Below are positions 1-6,952 of a stretch of 11,998 nt of DNA, piece by piece. The stretch is from contig SFIS01000079.1 in the NCBI GenBank assembly GCA_004555245.1, positions 1 through 11,998 of the forward strand. Reading direction: 5' to 3'. This stretch comes from Bacteroidales bacterium (GTDB taxonomy: Bacteria > Bacteroidota > Bacteroidia > Bacteroidales > Bacteroidaceae). Every line of letters begins with the position of its first letter. Within the stretch, counting starts at the first letter, position 1. The notes below the pieces were generated by a model. The model was not told where the DNA came from and did not search any database. It saw only the letters and a program-made list of their open reading frames with translations. Both the position numbers and the translations under genes were made by a program.

Positions 1-244
1 TTTCACGGTGATATTTGCGCTTCCTTTCTGCCTTAAACGTATATTTTGCCATCTGTGCATCAAAAACTTTGCAAAAATCATCTGCAATACAGAAAATTTT
101 CAATGGGTTATATTTCGTCGAACTCACGTTACAAATAATATCCGAGACACGGAAATATTTTGTCATGAAAAGAAGCAAAACAGTCAAAAAAGCAGCACAT
201 TTCATTTGTTTAACTACGCAGACACATTTTTTTGCACAAACTAT
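1..244. other. AT-rich intergenic stretch, no gene supported
   Basis: This stretch lies left of the first recognisable promoter and is rich in A and T. Two overlapping forward reading frames exist (8-301 and 15-263), but their translations show no domain, signal peptide or recognisable motif and they run into the promoter at 245-275. I read it as intergenic DNA, or as the far end of a gene lying outside the window. No convincing hairpin terminator or RNA gene was seen in it. Confidence 0.5.
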
Positions 245-275
245 TTTGGCGATTGGATATTAATGCCTATCTTTG
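245..275 (+). promoter_or_regulatory. Bacteroidota-type sigma-ABfr promoter for the lipoprotein-SIMPL-YitT operon
   Basis: A TTTG at 245-248 is followed after 19 bases by TATCTTTG at 268-275. This matches the Bacteroidota primary-sigma consensus (TTTG at -33, TAnnTTTG at -7). Transcription would begin near 282, leaving a leader of about 80 bases before the lipoprotein start at 365. The leader begins with a short inverted repeat (ACGCC-ACA-GGCGT, 287-299), too small to call a regulator. The match is direct; promoter activity is inferred. Confidence 0.7.
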
Positions 276-364
276 CAGCATACCTAACGCCACAGGCGTG
301 ACATGGCGGTATGCATCATCATACGCGTACATTAATATATTATATACACACTATGCGAAGCTAT

Positions 365-676
365 ATGAAAGTCTGCAAGATTTTCCCGACGCTTACGATA
401 CTCGCCGGCACACTTGCCGGATGCAAATCCATAGGCACAAGACAGACAACAATAGCAGAAGTGAGACTGACCGTTACATATATCTCGCAAAACCCAATGT
501 GCGTCATGGAAGACGGGAAGATGCCTCAGCCTGCAACGAAGAGCGACACTGTCATAGCGAGAAAGTACGAAAAGACAGGCGATTTCCTGATAGAGAAGGT
601 ATCGGCTGACAGCATCAGCGGGAACGGGCAGGCAACAAAACCAAGTGATTCATATATTTCATCATTCACATCATAA
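365..676 (+). CDS. small predicted lipoprotein of unknown function
   Basis: I do not recognise the family. The product is about 103 residues. From the ATG at 365 it has a classic lipoprotein signal: a Lys near the start, a hydrophobic stretch and the lipobox LAGC with Cys at residue 20. That is why I prefer this start over the in-frame ATGs at 311 and 353, which would put a long polar tail before the signal. The mature part is about 84 residues, with a beta-like segment (EVRLTVTYIS) and a Ser/Gly-rich C-terminus. The residues after the Cys (Lys, Ser) are not acidic, so it carries no obvious surface-export signal and may face the periplasm. It is the first gene after the promoter at 245-275, and the SIMPL-domain gene starts 14 bases after its stop, so the two are probably co-transcribed. 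Confidence 0.6.
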   Translation: MKVCKIFPTLTILAGTLAGCKSIGTRQTTIAEVRLTVTYISQNPMCVMEDGKMPQPATKSDTVIARKYEKTGDFLIEKVSADSISGNGQATKPSDSYISSFTS

Positions 677-690
677 AAACAGGTTCTACT

Positions 691-1398
691 ATGAAACAGA
701 CAGAGAAAATCATTTCAGCCATCATCATTGCAGCAGGCATTGTTGTAATGGGCTTTGCCCTTCGCAGCGGCATTGTGACATTCAAGGATATGGACAGGAG
801 GGTCACTGTGAAAGGATTGTCAGAACGTGAAGTGAAGGCCGACAAAGTGACATGGCCTCTGGTTTACAAGGAATTGGGGAACGACCCTGCCGCGATGTAC
901 CAGCTGCTGGTATATAAGAACCGGCAAGTGGTGGCTTTCCTAAAATCTGCAGGCATAAAGGACGAAGACATCAGCGTCAACCCGCCCGTAATCACCGACC
1001 GTCAGGCAGACAACTACGGCAACGAGATAATGAACTATCGTTACAAGGCAAAGAGTGTCATCACCGTCACATCATCCGATGTTGACAAAGTACGCTCTCT
1101 GATGCGTCGCCAGTCAGAGTTGATGAAACAAGGCATCGCTCTTGTCAGCGAAGAATACAGCAACACTACTGTGTCCTACGAATTTACGGGACTGAACAAA
1201 ATCAAGCCCGAGATGATAGAAGAAGCGACAAAGAATGCTCGTGCTACAGCCCAGAAGTTCGCAGACGACTCCGAGAGTTCTCTCGGCGGCATCCTTTCTG
1301 CCCAGCAAGGGCAGTTCTCTATAGAGGACCGCGACAGCAACACCCCGTACATCAAGAGACTCAGAGTTGTAAACACGATAGAGTATTCGCTGAAGTAA
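691..1398 (+). CDS. SIMPL domain-containing protein (DUF541), membrane-anchored
   Basis: The product is 235 residues. Residues 7-24 form one hydrophobic segment after a short Lys-containing N-terminus, with no lipobox, so it is likely an inner-membrane anchor with the rest in the periplasm. From about residue 37 the sequence fits the SIMPL/DUF541 family. It opens with a beta strand leading into VKGLSEREVKADKVTW (40-55). A helical part around LVYKNRQVVAFLKSAGIKDEDI (73-94) follows, and the ending resembles the family's usual strand (RVVNTIEYSLK). Length is normal for the family. Molecular function is poorly defined; some members are linked to the cell envelope or to oxidative stress. The gene sits 14 bases after the small lipoprotein gene and 71 bases before the YitT-like gene, probably in one operon. 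No strong ribosome binding site precedes it, as is usual in Bacteroidota. Confidence 0.85.
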   Translation: MKQTEKIISAIIIAAGIVVMGFALRSGIVTFKDMDRRVTVKGLSEREVKADKVTWPLVYKELGNDPAAMYQLLVYKNRQVVAFLKSAGIKDEDISVNPPVITDRQADNYGNEIMNYRYKAKSVITVTSSDVDKVRSLMRRQSELMKQGIALVSEEYSNTTVSYEFTGLNKIKPEMIEEATKNARATAQKFADDSESSLGGILSAQQGQFSIEDRDSNTPYIKRLRVVNTIEYSLK

Positions 1399-1469
1399 CA
1401 GAAAAGAAGCGGAAGCATAAGACAAGACAAGGGACAACCGGAAACCACCAGAAACGAGACAAGACATAA

Positions 1470-2579
1470 ATGACAAGAAAACAAGGAGCAAAGCCGGCTA
1501 TGCAGGAAAACACGGCATACACCTCTCTCCACACAAACAGCGGCACGTCAGTGAGTACGACAGGGAAGGAGCCGGCCGCCACACCAAACTCCCGCACTGC
1601 TGTAGAATCACATCCCAAATTGCGCAGCAATGCGATGGATTATATCACAATCACATTGGGATGCCTTATTGTAAGCGTCGGCTTCGTGTTGTTTATCAGC
1701 CCATATAAGTTTGTTCCTGGAGGCGTGTTCGGCACCAGCATCGTCCTGCACAACCTCATGCCGCAGTTTCAGGTCGGAACATTCAGTTATGTCATCAGCA
1801 TCCCCCTGCTGACTGCCTCATATTTCCTGTTAGGGAAAGGTATAGGAGCCAAGACGTTATACGCCACACTCCTGACACCGTTTTTCATGAATGCGTTGTC
1901 AAAGATGGTGTATCCCACGCCCGAAGCCTTACACCAGCTGTCACCTGCAGAAATGTTCGGAGGGCGACTTGACCTCTCAGACAACCTCATCCTGGCGGTC
2001 GTCTTAGGCTCTGTCATGATAGGCATCGGGTCCGGTTTCATAATGAAAAGCCATTCCACCACAGGCGGTACAGACATCGTGGCGATGCTGATGCACAAAT
2101 ATCTGAGAGTGCGTTTCTCGAATGCGCTGCTTGCCGTTGATGCCACGATAGTAGGTTTCGGATTGCTTGTCATAGGCTTCGGCATAGGTGTAGATTTAGA
2201 GACAAAGAACACATGGATGCTGTCCGGCTACTCTCTCATCTGTATCTTCATCATGTCTCGGACATTGGCATACGTCGCTTCCGGTTCAAAGAACAACAAG
2301 CTGATATTTGTCATCACCCGCAAAGATGACGATACGCTGCGCGACTACATCATCCACCGCCTCGACCGTACGGCAACCGTGCTTGACGGCGAAGGGCTTT
2401 ATTCACGCGGAGAGAAACAGACACTGATGATGATGGTACGTATGCGTGAGGTGGAAGCCGTCACTACGGCGGTAAAGACCATCTCCCCCGACGCCTTTGT
2501 CATCGTCACCGATGCCTACGACGCCTACGGCAAACGCTGGAAGGCATTCCCCGACAAACACTCCATCGAGATAAGGTGA
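1470..2579 (+). CDS. YitT family membrane protein with DUF2179 C-terminal domain
   Basis: The product is 369 residues from the first ATG. Hydrophobic segments at about 59-78, 104-121, 129-143, 172-192, 217-239 and 252-271 suggest five or six membrane passes. The motif HSTTGGTDI (195-203) is characteristic of the YitT family. Residues 276-360 form the cytoplasmic DUF2179 domain, with a repeated-strand pattern ending in PDAFVIVTDAYDAYG. Transport substrate is unknown for the family. The first 55 residues are polar and Ser/Thr-rich, unlike typical members of about 280-310 residues. The start may therefore be the ATG at 1500, preceded by AAGGAG at 1483-1488, or the ATG at 1635 just before the first membrane segment (314 residues). 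It is the last gene of the left operon, ahead of the hairpin terminator at 2603-2650. Confidence 0.85.
   Translation: MTRKQGAKPAMQENTAYTSLHTNSGTSVSTTGKEPAATPNSRTAVESHPKLRSNAMDYITITLGCLIVSVGFVLFISPYKFVPGGVFGTSIVLHNLMPQFQVGTFSYVISIPLLTASYFLLGKGIGAKTLYATLLTPFFMNALSKMVYPTPEALHQLSPAEMFGGRLDLSDNLILAVVLGSVMIGIGSGFIMKSHSTTGGTDIVAMLMHKYLRVRFSNALLAVDATIVGFGLLVIGFGIGVDLETKNTWMLSGYSLICIFIMSRTLAYVASGSKNNKLIFVITRKDDDTLRDYIIHRLDRTATVLDGEGLYSRGEKQTLMMMVRMREVEAVTTAVKTISPDAFVIVTDAYDAYGKRWKAFPDKHSIEIR
1483..1488 (+). promoter_or_regulatory. Shine-Dalgarno-like AAGGAG inside the annotated YitT start region
   Basis: AAGGAG lies 11 bases before the in-frame ATG at 1500, within the longer reading frame that begins at 1470. 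Spacing is longer than ideal. It supports 1500 as a possible true start, but such hexamers occur by chance and most genes in this phylum do not depend on them. Confidence 0.3.
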
Positions 2580-2602
2580 CATACACCTTACAGAAACAGG
2601 CA

Positions 2603-2650
2603 AATGCCGCATTGACTGTGTGACAGTTCAATGCGGCATTCTGCTTTTTT
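2603..2650 (+). terminator. rho-independent terminator between convergent operons
   Basis: A perfect 13-base inverted repeat, AATGCCGCATTGA (2603-2615) and its complement (2628-2640), is extended inward by three pairs past a one-base bulge and closes on a five-base loop. It is followed on the + strand by CTGC and six T (2645-2650). It ends the left operon 24 bases after the YitT stop. On the - strand the hairpin lies about 30 bases beyond the exodeoxyribonuclease stop and is followed by a less perfect T-rich run, so it may serve both directions. Confidence 0.85.
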
Positions 2651-2670
2651 CGGGCTGCAAGTTCCGTTTG

Positions 2671-3468
2671 TCAGTCGAGCACCATCTCAACCGGGCAATG
2701 GTCCGAGCCAAAGATGTCATTATGTATGTCAGCCGACACCAGGCGCTCTTTCAGACGCTCCGAGCAGACGAAATAGTCTATACGCCAGCCTATACCCTTC
2801 TCTCGTGCTCTGAATCTATAAGACCACCAGGAATATTTCACCTCCTCAGGATGCAGGGTTCTGAAGGTGTCGATAAATCCGGCATTGAGGAGTTCGGTAA
2901 ACTTTCCGCGTTCCTCGTCCGTGAAGCCCGGGTTGTTGCGGTTGGTTTTCGGATTCTTCAAGTCGATGTCATTGTGTGCGACATTCAGGTCACCACAGAA
3001 TATCACCGGCTTCTTTCTGTCGAGCGCAGCGATGTATTTTCTGAAGGCATCCTCCCATTCCATCCGATATCCAAGGCGTCGGAGCCCATCCTGAGCATTA
3101 GGCACATAGACCGTGATGAAGTAGAATTCCGGATATTCCAGAGTTATCACCCTTCCTTCGTTGTTATGCACCGAAGCCTCGTTGTACGAAACCAAAGGCT
3201 CGCCATTGGCATCCTCCGTCACATCGCCCATACCGTAGAACACTCCGACAGGCTCATGTTTTGTATATATAGCCGTTCCGGAATATCCCTTCTTTTCAGC
3301 ATAGTTCCAGTACGAGAAGTATCCCGGGAACTGCAGGTCTAACTGTCCCGCCTGCATCTTCGTTTCCTGGAGGCAGAAGAAATCGGCGTCCAATGACAGG
3401 AAGACCTTCTCGAAATCCTTTCCTACACAGGCACGCAGCCCATTGACATTCCAAGAGATGAATTTCAT
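2671..3468 (-). CDS. xth: exodeoxyribonuclease III (AP endonuclease, EEP superfamily)
   Basis: This is the cytoplasmic DNA repair enzyme of the ExoIII/APE1 family: metal-dependent 3'-5' exonuclease and AP endonuclease in base excision repair. Numbering from the ATG at 3468 (265 residues), the family motifs are in order: SWNVNGLRA (Asn7), LQETK (Glu35, metal), VYVPNAQ (Tyr121), GDLNVAH (Asp160, Asn162), WRIDYF and SDHCPV (Asp256-His257). I chose this start because MKFISWNVNGLR is the family's usual N-terminus; an upstream in-frame ATG at 3486 adds only six residues. The region around residues 80-104 (GMGDVTED through HNNEGR) appears longer than the usual short link before GRVITLE, which would explain a length above the usual 250-255. 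It starts 48 bases after the isomerase-like gene and has no promoter of its own that I can see, so the two are probably co-transcribed. Confidence 0.95.
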   Translation of the reverse strand: MKFISWNVNGLRACVGKDFEKVFLSLDADFFCLQETKMQAGQLDLQFPGYFSYWNYAEKKGYSGTAIYTKHEPVGVFYGMGDVTEDANGEPLVSYNEASVHNNEGRVITLEYPEFYFITVYVPNAQDGLRRLGYRMEWEDAFRKYIAALDRKKPVIFCGDLNVAHNDIDLKNPKTNRNNPGFTDEERGKFTELLNAGFIDTFRTLHPEEVKYSWWSYRFRAREKGIGWRIDYFVCSERLKERLVSADIHNDIFGSDHCPVEMVLD

Positions 3469-3516
3469 TGTCAGTCTTTTTCTCAATTTGATAATGTTTC
3501 CCTGATACAGAAGTCC

Positions 3517-4947
3517 CTACTCATGGACATACAGTTCCCATCCGAGATATGTATCTATAGCTTCCACGAGTATATCCACGACATCTGTACGCACCATCGC
3601 CACGTGATGTTCAAATCCGTTCTTGCAGATATACTTCATCAGTTGCTGCAGGTTCGGCACCTTAGTCACGGCGATACATCCGTCCATTCCGTAGGGGTCG
3701 TTTGTCATGTCTCCCTTTCCGAGATACGCCTTTATGCACCCGAGCGTATCGTCGGTAGAGATGCGGAAGAACGTAAACTCGCCCTCTGTACACTTACCAT
3801 ACACCGCTCCGAAAGTGCGTACCTTTCCGAGCGTTCTGCCGAGCACTCCCAAAGGGCCGAGTTTTATCTCGTCACGCACAAAAGACTTGGGGAAGTTTCC
3901 ACAGTGTGTCACGACGCACATGTTCCGGTCCTCAGCGAAGTTGTTGTTCCAGTCTGCAAGAGCCGGGGCAAGTTCAGCGGCAAGACGCAGCGCATACATT
4001 GAGACCGCACCGGCAATGTCGGTCTCGCAGGCACAAGGTATGCCTTTCTCTCCGAGCATGGACATTGTCACACAGGCAGCACAGCCGTAGTTCTGCTCCA
4101 GCGAATCCCAGCATTGCAGTGCACAGCAGTCCACCTCGTTCTCTTCTATCCAGGTCTCTACCGCCAATCCGAACTTCGCCTGCACCATAACCTTGTCGTC
4201 GTACGCCTCCGGCACTGTAGCATATCCTTTTATTGCAATCATTTTCTCCAAGAGGCGCGGGTCATTGTCTGCGATACGCTCTGCGTTGTACAGTATTTCA
4301 GAGAGATCGACAGGCACCACGGTGATGCCCGAAGCCTGCAGCAGTTTCTCCGATGCGCGGCAGGTGTTGAATCCGAGAGGACGCGTGCCGATTTGTCCCA
4401 CACGGCAGTGTGTGAGTTTCTTCACGACACGGCATATAGCAGCGAAACGCTTCACATCCTGCATGAAGAGAGGCGAATGAATGCTGTATGTGTGCAACGT
4501 TGTGTCAGTGAAAGGTATGCCATATTGATAGAGGTTGTTGCATACAGAAATCTTGCCACAGAAGGCGTCGCGACGCGAATCGAGGTCCACCTTGTCATTC
4601 TCGTCGTCACAAGCCTGCACAAGCACAGGCACATTCAGTTCTGCACGCGAGATGGCATTGATGATGCCAATCTCAAAGCCAAAGTTGGGCAGCGAGACGA
4701 TGATGCCGTCAATCTCGTCACGGTGTTTGCGGAAGAGTTCCGCACATTTCTTTCCGTCCGTGATAGTCTCCATCGAGCCGCCTGTCGGTGTGTCTTCCTC
4801 GTCCAGGATGACATATCCGTAGCCTTCTTCCGTCAGGTTGCTGATGATTGTTTTACGCACATCGACAGCAAGGTCTGCATTGAAATATGCACGTGTACCG
4901 ATGATAAGTCCGAAAGTCTCCTTTCCGGGGTTTGCTGTTCTGTTCAT
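3517..4947 (-). CDS. L-fucose/L-arabinose isomerase family protein, substrate unknown
   Basis: The 476-residue product fits the family that includes FucI and AraA, metal-dependent aldose-ketose isomerases of the cytoplasm. It has an N-terminal Rossmann-like part (residues 11-115, with GIIVSLPNFGFE at 81-92), a middle part containing ALQCW (276-280) and CACETDIAGA (305-314), then THCGN (347-351). Near the end comes FEHHVAMV (445-452). By analogy, Glu308, Asp310, His348 and one of His447/His448 are the candidate metal or catalytic residues; I could not align them residue by residue. It is shorter than E. coli FucI (about 590 residues) and close to AraA length (about 500). It has 20 cysteines, high for a cytoplasmic enzyme. 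No kinase, aldolase or sugar transporter gene is adjacent, so the substrate cannot be read from context. Confidence 0.8.
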   Translation of the reverse strand: MNRTANPGKETFGLIIGTRAYFNADLAVDVRKTIISNLTEEGYGYVILDEEDTPTGGSMETITDGKKCAELFRKHRDEIDGIIVSLPNFGFEIGIINAISRAELNVPVLVQACDDENDKVDLDSRRDAFCGKISVCNNLYQYGIPFTDTTLHTYSIHSPLFMQDVKRFAAICRVVKKLTHCRVGQIGTRPLGFNTCRASEKLLQASGITVVPVDLSEILYNAERIADNDPRLLEKMIAIKGYATVPEAYDDKVMVQAKFGLAVETWIEENEVDCCALQCWDSLEQNYGCAACVTMSMLGEKGIPCACETDIAGAVSMYALRLAAELAPALADWNNNFAEDRNMCVVTHCGNFPKSFVRDEIKLGPLGVLGRTLGKVRTFGAVYGKCTEGEFTFFRISTDDTLGCIKAYLGKGDMTNDPYGMDGCIAVTKVPNLQQLMKYICKNGFEHHVAMVRTDVVDILVEAIDTYLGWELYVHE

Positions 4948-5016
4948 AGTGTTGTTTCTCGTTTAGTTTTAGGGTTAGTTCTTAATAAATTATCGGTTTT
5001 AAAACCAATGCAGTTG

Positions 5017-5048
5017 CAACAATATTGTTTTTGCAAGATGGCTGCAAA
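5017..5048 (-). promoter_or_regulatory. possible promoter for the isomerase-like gene
   Basis: Read on the - strand, TTTG (5048-5045) is followed after 20 bases by TATTGTTG (5024-5017), one mismatch from TAnnTTTG. Transcription would start about 65 bases before the ATG at 4947. The upstream element overlaps the T-rich tail of the terminator of the preceding gene. The match is imperfect. Confidence 0.35.
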
Positions 5049-5097
5049 AACAGAAACAGTTTTGTCCCTTTGGTTGCGACAGCCTAAGGGACAAAAC
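5044..5097 (-). terminator. rho-independent terminator of the receptor-lipoprotein operon
   Basis: A perfect 12-base inverted repeat, GTTTTGTCCCTT (5059-5070) with AAGGGACAAAAC (5086-5097), is extended inward past one T-T mismatch by about four pairs and closes on a five-base loop. On the - strand it starts nine bases after the stop codon at 5107 and is followed by a T-rich run (5058-5046). This marks the end of the operon that begins at the 10483-10513 promoter. Confidence 0.8.
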
Positions 5098-5106
5098 CGT
5101 CATGTG

Positions 5107-6888
5107 TTATTTCTTAATAAGTTTAGCGTCGTCAACCAGAATGTTTTGCGACTCATGATAGCCTGAAGATTTCGGGTTCATGATAACAAGACAGACTGTG
5201 GATTTCTCCTTCAGTTCAAACTCGTATGTCACCTGCTTCCATTCCGTTTTGCTGATGTCAACATAGTCTCCATAGATGTACGACCCGACACTGCCGTCTT
5301 TCACAGGTACGTATCCGGCGCGTGTCTGACACTTTCCGCTATTAGTAGCCTTGGCATAAAATGTGAATACGTATGTTCCTGCCTCAAGTTCAGTTTCCTT
5401 GTATCCCATACGTTTGTTTGCAGATGCCGTATAACCTATGCTGACAGAATATGAGCCGCCATGTGCATCGGTGCTCTTGCTCAAGGTTGCATTTCCAGCC
5501 GTTGACGTTGTTTTCCAGTTTGCAGGCAGATCGCCGTTCCATGTTTCAAAGCCTCCATTGCCGAGAAGGTTGTCTCCTGTCGGCGGCACATCTTCACCAC
5601 CGTCAGAGCCACCGCCCGGTTCGCTGTTATGCTTGATAGAGACGATATACGCTTCGTTCTGAACAGTCTCAGGCGTGTTGCCTTTATAGTTCACGACCTT
5701 GCCGCAGATAACGACTTCGTCACCTTTCCGCACATCATCGCTTGATGTGATGTCAGCTCCGTTAAGTCCTTTTGCGCGGAACACATAGAACTCGTTGTTT
5801 GCCGAACCGTCTTCAGAGATATAGAACGTAGCGTTCTTATGTGTCGTAGAGATTTCTTTTGCGTTCGAGACAATACCCTTGAAATACACATTGCCTGATG
5901 ACTGTTCGTCGGCATCGAGAGCACTTGTATATTTGATGATACCTGCGACATTGAACGGGTCAGCCTGCGTGCCAGAGCCTTTAGGAGTGCCGGCATCAGA
6001 GGTGCCTCCGCCTTCGGTCTTTCCGTTGAGCGAGTAGAGATAAGATTCATTCTGCACGGTCTCCGGCGTGTTGCCCATATAGTTCATAAGTTTGCCACAC
6101 ACTATCACCTCGTCACCTTCTTTCAGCAGGTCGCCGGAAGAGTATTTCTTGTTGCCGAGATACATTGAGCGGAAGACATAGAACTGTCCGGCAGATGTGC
6201 CGTCATCAGAAATATAGTAAGAGGCATTGCCAAACTGAGTGCTGTACTGCTCCTTAATAGACACCACTTTACCTTTGACATATACCACACCGCTCTGTTC
6301 AGTCGAGCTCAGGGCAGCCGCCACTTTGTTAGCAGCCACACTGTTGTACGGGTCTTCCAAGGTTCCGCTGCCTTTAGGTTCTCCTTCCCCTACAGGTTCG
6401 CTGCTTCCGTTTCTTGACGACTTATAGATATACGCATCTTTCTTGGCCGTTTCTATCGTGCCGTTATAGTTTGTGATAGAGCCGTAGATGGTAATGGTGT
6501 CGCCCACCTGCACTTCGTCTTCAGATACGATATTCTTGTTTCCAAGTCCGAGACACTGATAGACATAGAAAGTCTTTGTGGATTCGATGTCGTCTCCGAG
6601 ATAGAACGTAGCGTTGCCGTAAGAAGGGCTGCACTCTTTCACGCTTGTCACGACGCCGGTGAAATACACTTTCTCCGGCAATGTTTCTCCAGAGTTGAGG
6701 TTTTCAGTCGCCTTGATGATTCCGGCGATGTTGTACGGATCAGTTTCCGTGCCATTGCCCGCAGGCTCTATAACAGTAGGTTTGTCGCCGCTTCCTGGAA
6801 TATCGTACGGAGCAGGCACATCTTCGCAGCTCTGCAGTGCGAGTGCAGAGACAGCAAGTGCGAAGAGAGAATAAAATATCTTTTTCAT
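5107..6888 (-). CDS. lipoprotein with three OB-fold-like repeats and a C-terminal CBM-like domain
   Basis: The product is 593 residues. The N-terminus is a lipoprotein signal (hydrophobic 4-19, LQSC with Cys21), followed by Glu-Asp. Acidic residues next to the Cys suggest export to the cell surface in Bacteroidota. Three related units follow at about 44-157, 173-289 and 304-420. Each opens with a GxGTxxDPYN-like motif and has VYFTGVV/VYVKGKVV strands, a GNATFYL-type strand, a GDEVxxxGK strand, and NY-G-T-ET near the end. This resembles Bacteroidota OB-fold/DUF6359-like binding domains, though I cannot fix the family name. Residues about 438-593 begin NLLGNGGFETWNGDLPANW and end ILVDDAKLIKK, as in CBM4/9-like beta-sandwich domains. 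No catalytic site is visible. It is the third gene of the receptor operon, 64 bases after the DUF5689 gene, and likely binds ligand at the surface. Confidence 0.8.
   Translation of the reverse strand: MKKIFYSLFALAVSALALQSCEDVPAPYDIPGSGDKPTVIEPAGNGTETDPYNIAGIIKATENLNSGETLPEKVYFTGVVTSVKECSPSYGNATFYLGDDIESTKTFYVYQCLGLGNKNIVSEDEVQVGDTITIYGSITNYNGTIETAKKDAYIYKSSRNGSSEPVGEGEPKGSGTLEDPYNSVAANKVAAALSSTEQSGVVYVKGKVVSIKEQYSTQFGNASYYISDDGTSAGQFYVFRSMYLGNKKYSSGDLLKEGDEVIVCGKLMNYMGNTPETVQNESYLYSLNGKTEGGGTSDAGTPKGSGTQADPFNVAGIIKYTSALDADEQSSGNVYFKGIVSNAKEISTTHKNATFYISEDGSANNEFYVFRAKGLNGADITSSDDVRKGDEVVICGKVVNYKGNTPETVQNEAYIVSIKHNSEPGGGSDGGEDVPPTGDNLLGNGGFETWNGDLPANWKTTSTAGNATLSKSTDAHGGSYSVSIGYTASANKRMGYKETELEAGTYVFTFYAKATNSGKCQTRAGYVPVKDGSVGSYIYGDYVDISKTEWKQVTYEFELKEKSTVCLVIMNPKSSGYHESQNILVDDAKLIKK
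5629..6759 (-). repeat. three tandem domain repeats within the lipoprotein gene
   Basis: Three coding units at about 6759-6418, 6372-6022 and 5979-5629 encode the repeats of 114-117 residues described for the lipoprotein. Units 2 and 3 share the longest identical peptides, for example GNTPETVQNE at the end of each. Unit 1 is more diverged there (GTIETAKKD). This suggests an older duplication followed by a more recent one. Linkers are Gly/Ser/Glu-rich. Confidence 0.75.
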
Positions 6889-6952
6889 AAAATAACGGTT
6901 CTGATTTGTCTGAATATGTTTTTTTTGCTTTATGCTTTATTTCAGCATGTGT

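Noticed and set aside
287..299. Small inverted repeat ACGCC-ACA-GGCGT in the leader
   Set aside because: A five-pair stem is too short to call a regulatory RNA or terminator, and no T-run follows.
232..609. Forward reading frame overlapping the promoter and the small lipoprotein gene
   Set aside because: It starts upstream of the predicted transcription start, and its charged, His/Arg-rich translation looks like an out-of-frame shadow of the lipoprotein gene.
2620..3342. Forward reading frame of 240 codons opposite exodeoxyribonuclease III
   Set aside because: It begins inside the terminator hairpin and is antisense to a gene with all ExoIII motifs.
4114..5166. Long forward reading frame of 350 codons
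   Set aside because: It lies opposite the isomerase-family gene, whose frame shows a coherent fold with conserved motifs; this translation has no recognisable domain.
5629..6759. CRISPR-like or other DNA repeat array
   Set aside because: The periodicity comes from protein domain duplication inside one reading frame; there are no short direct repeats with spacers.
6889..6952. Possible hairpin (ATGCT/AGCAT) between the two lipoprotein genes
   Set aside because: The stem is short and A/T-rich and is not followed by a T-run on the coding strand; the genes appear co-transcribed.
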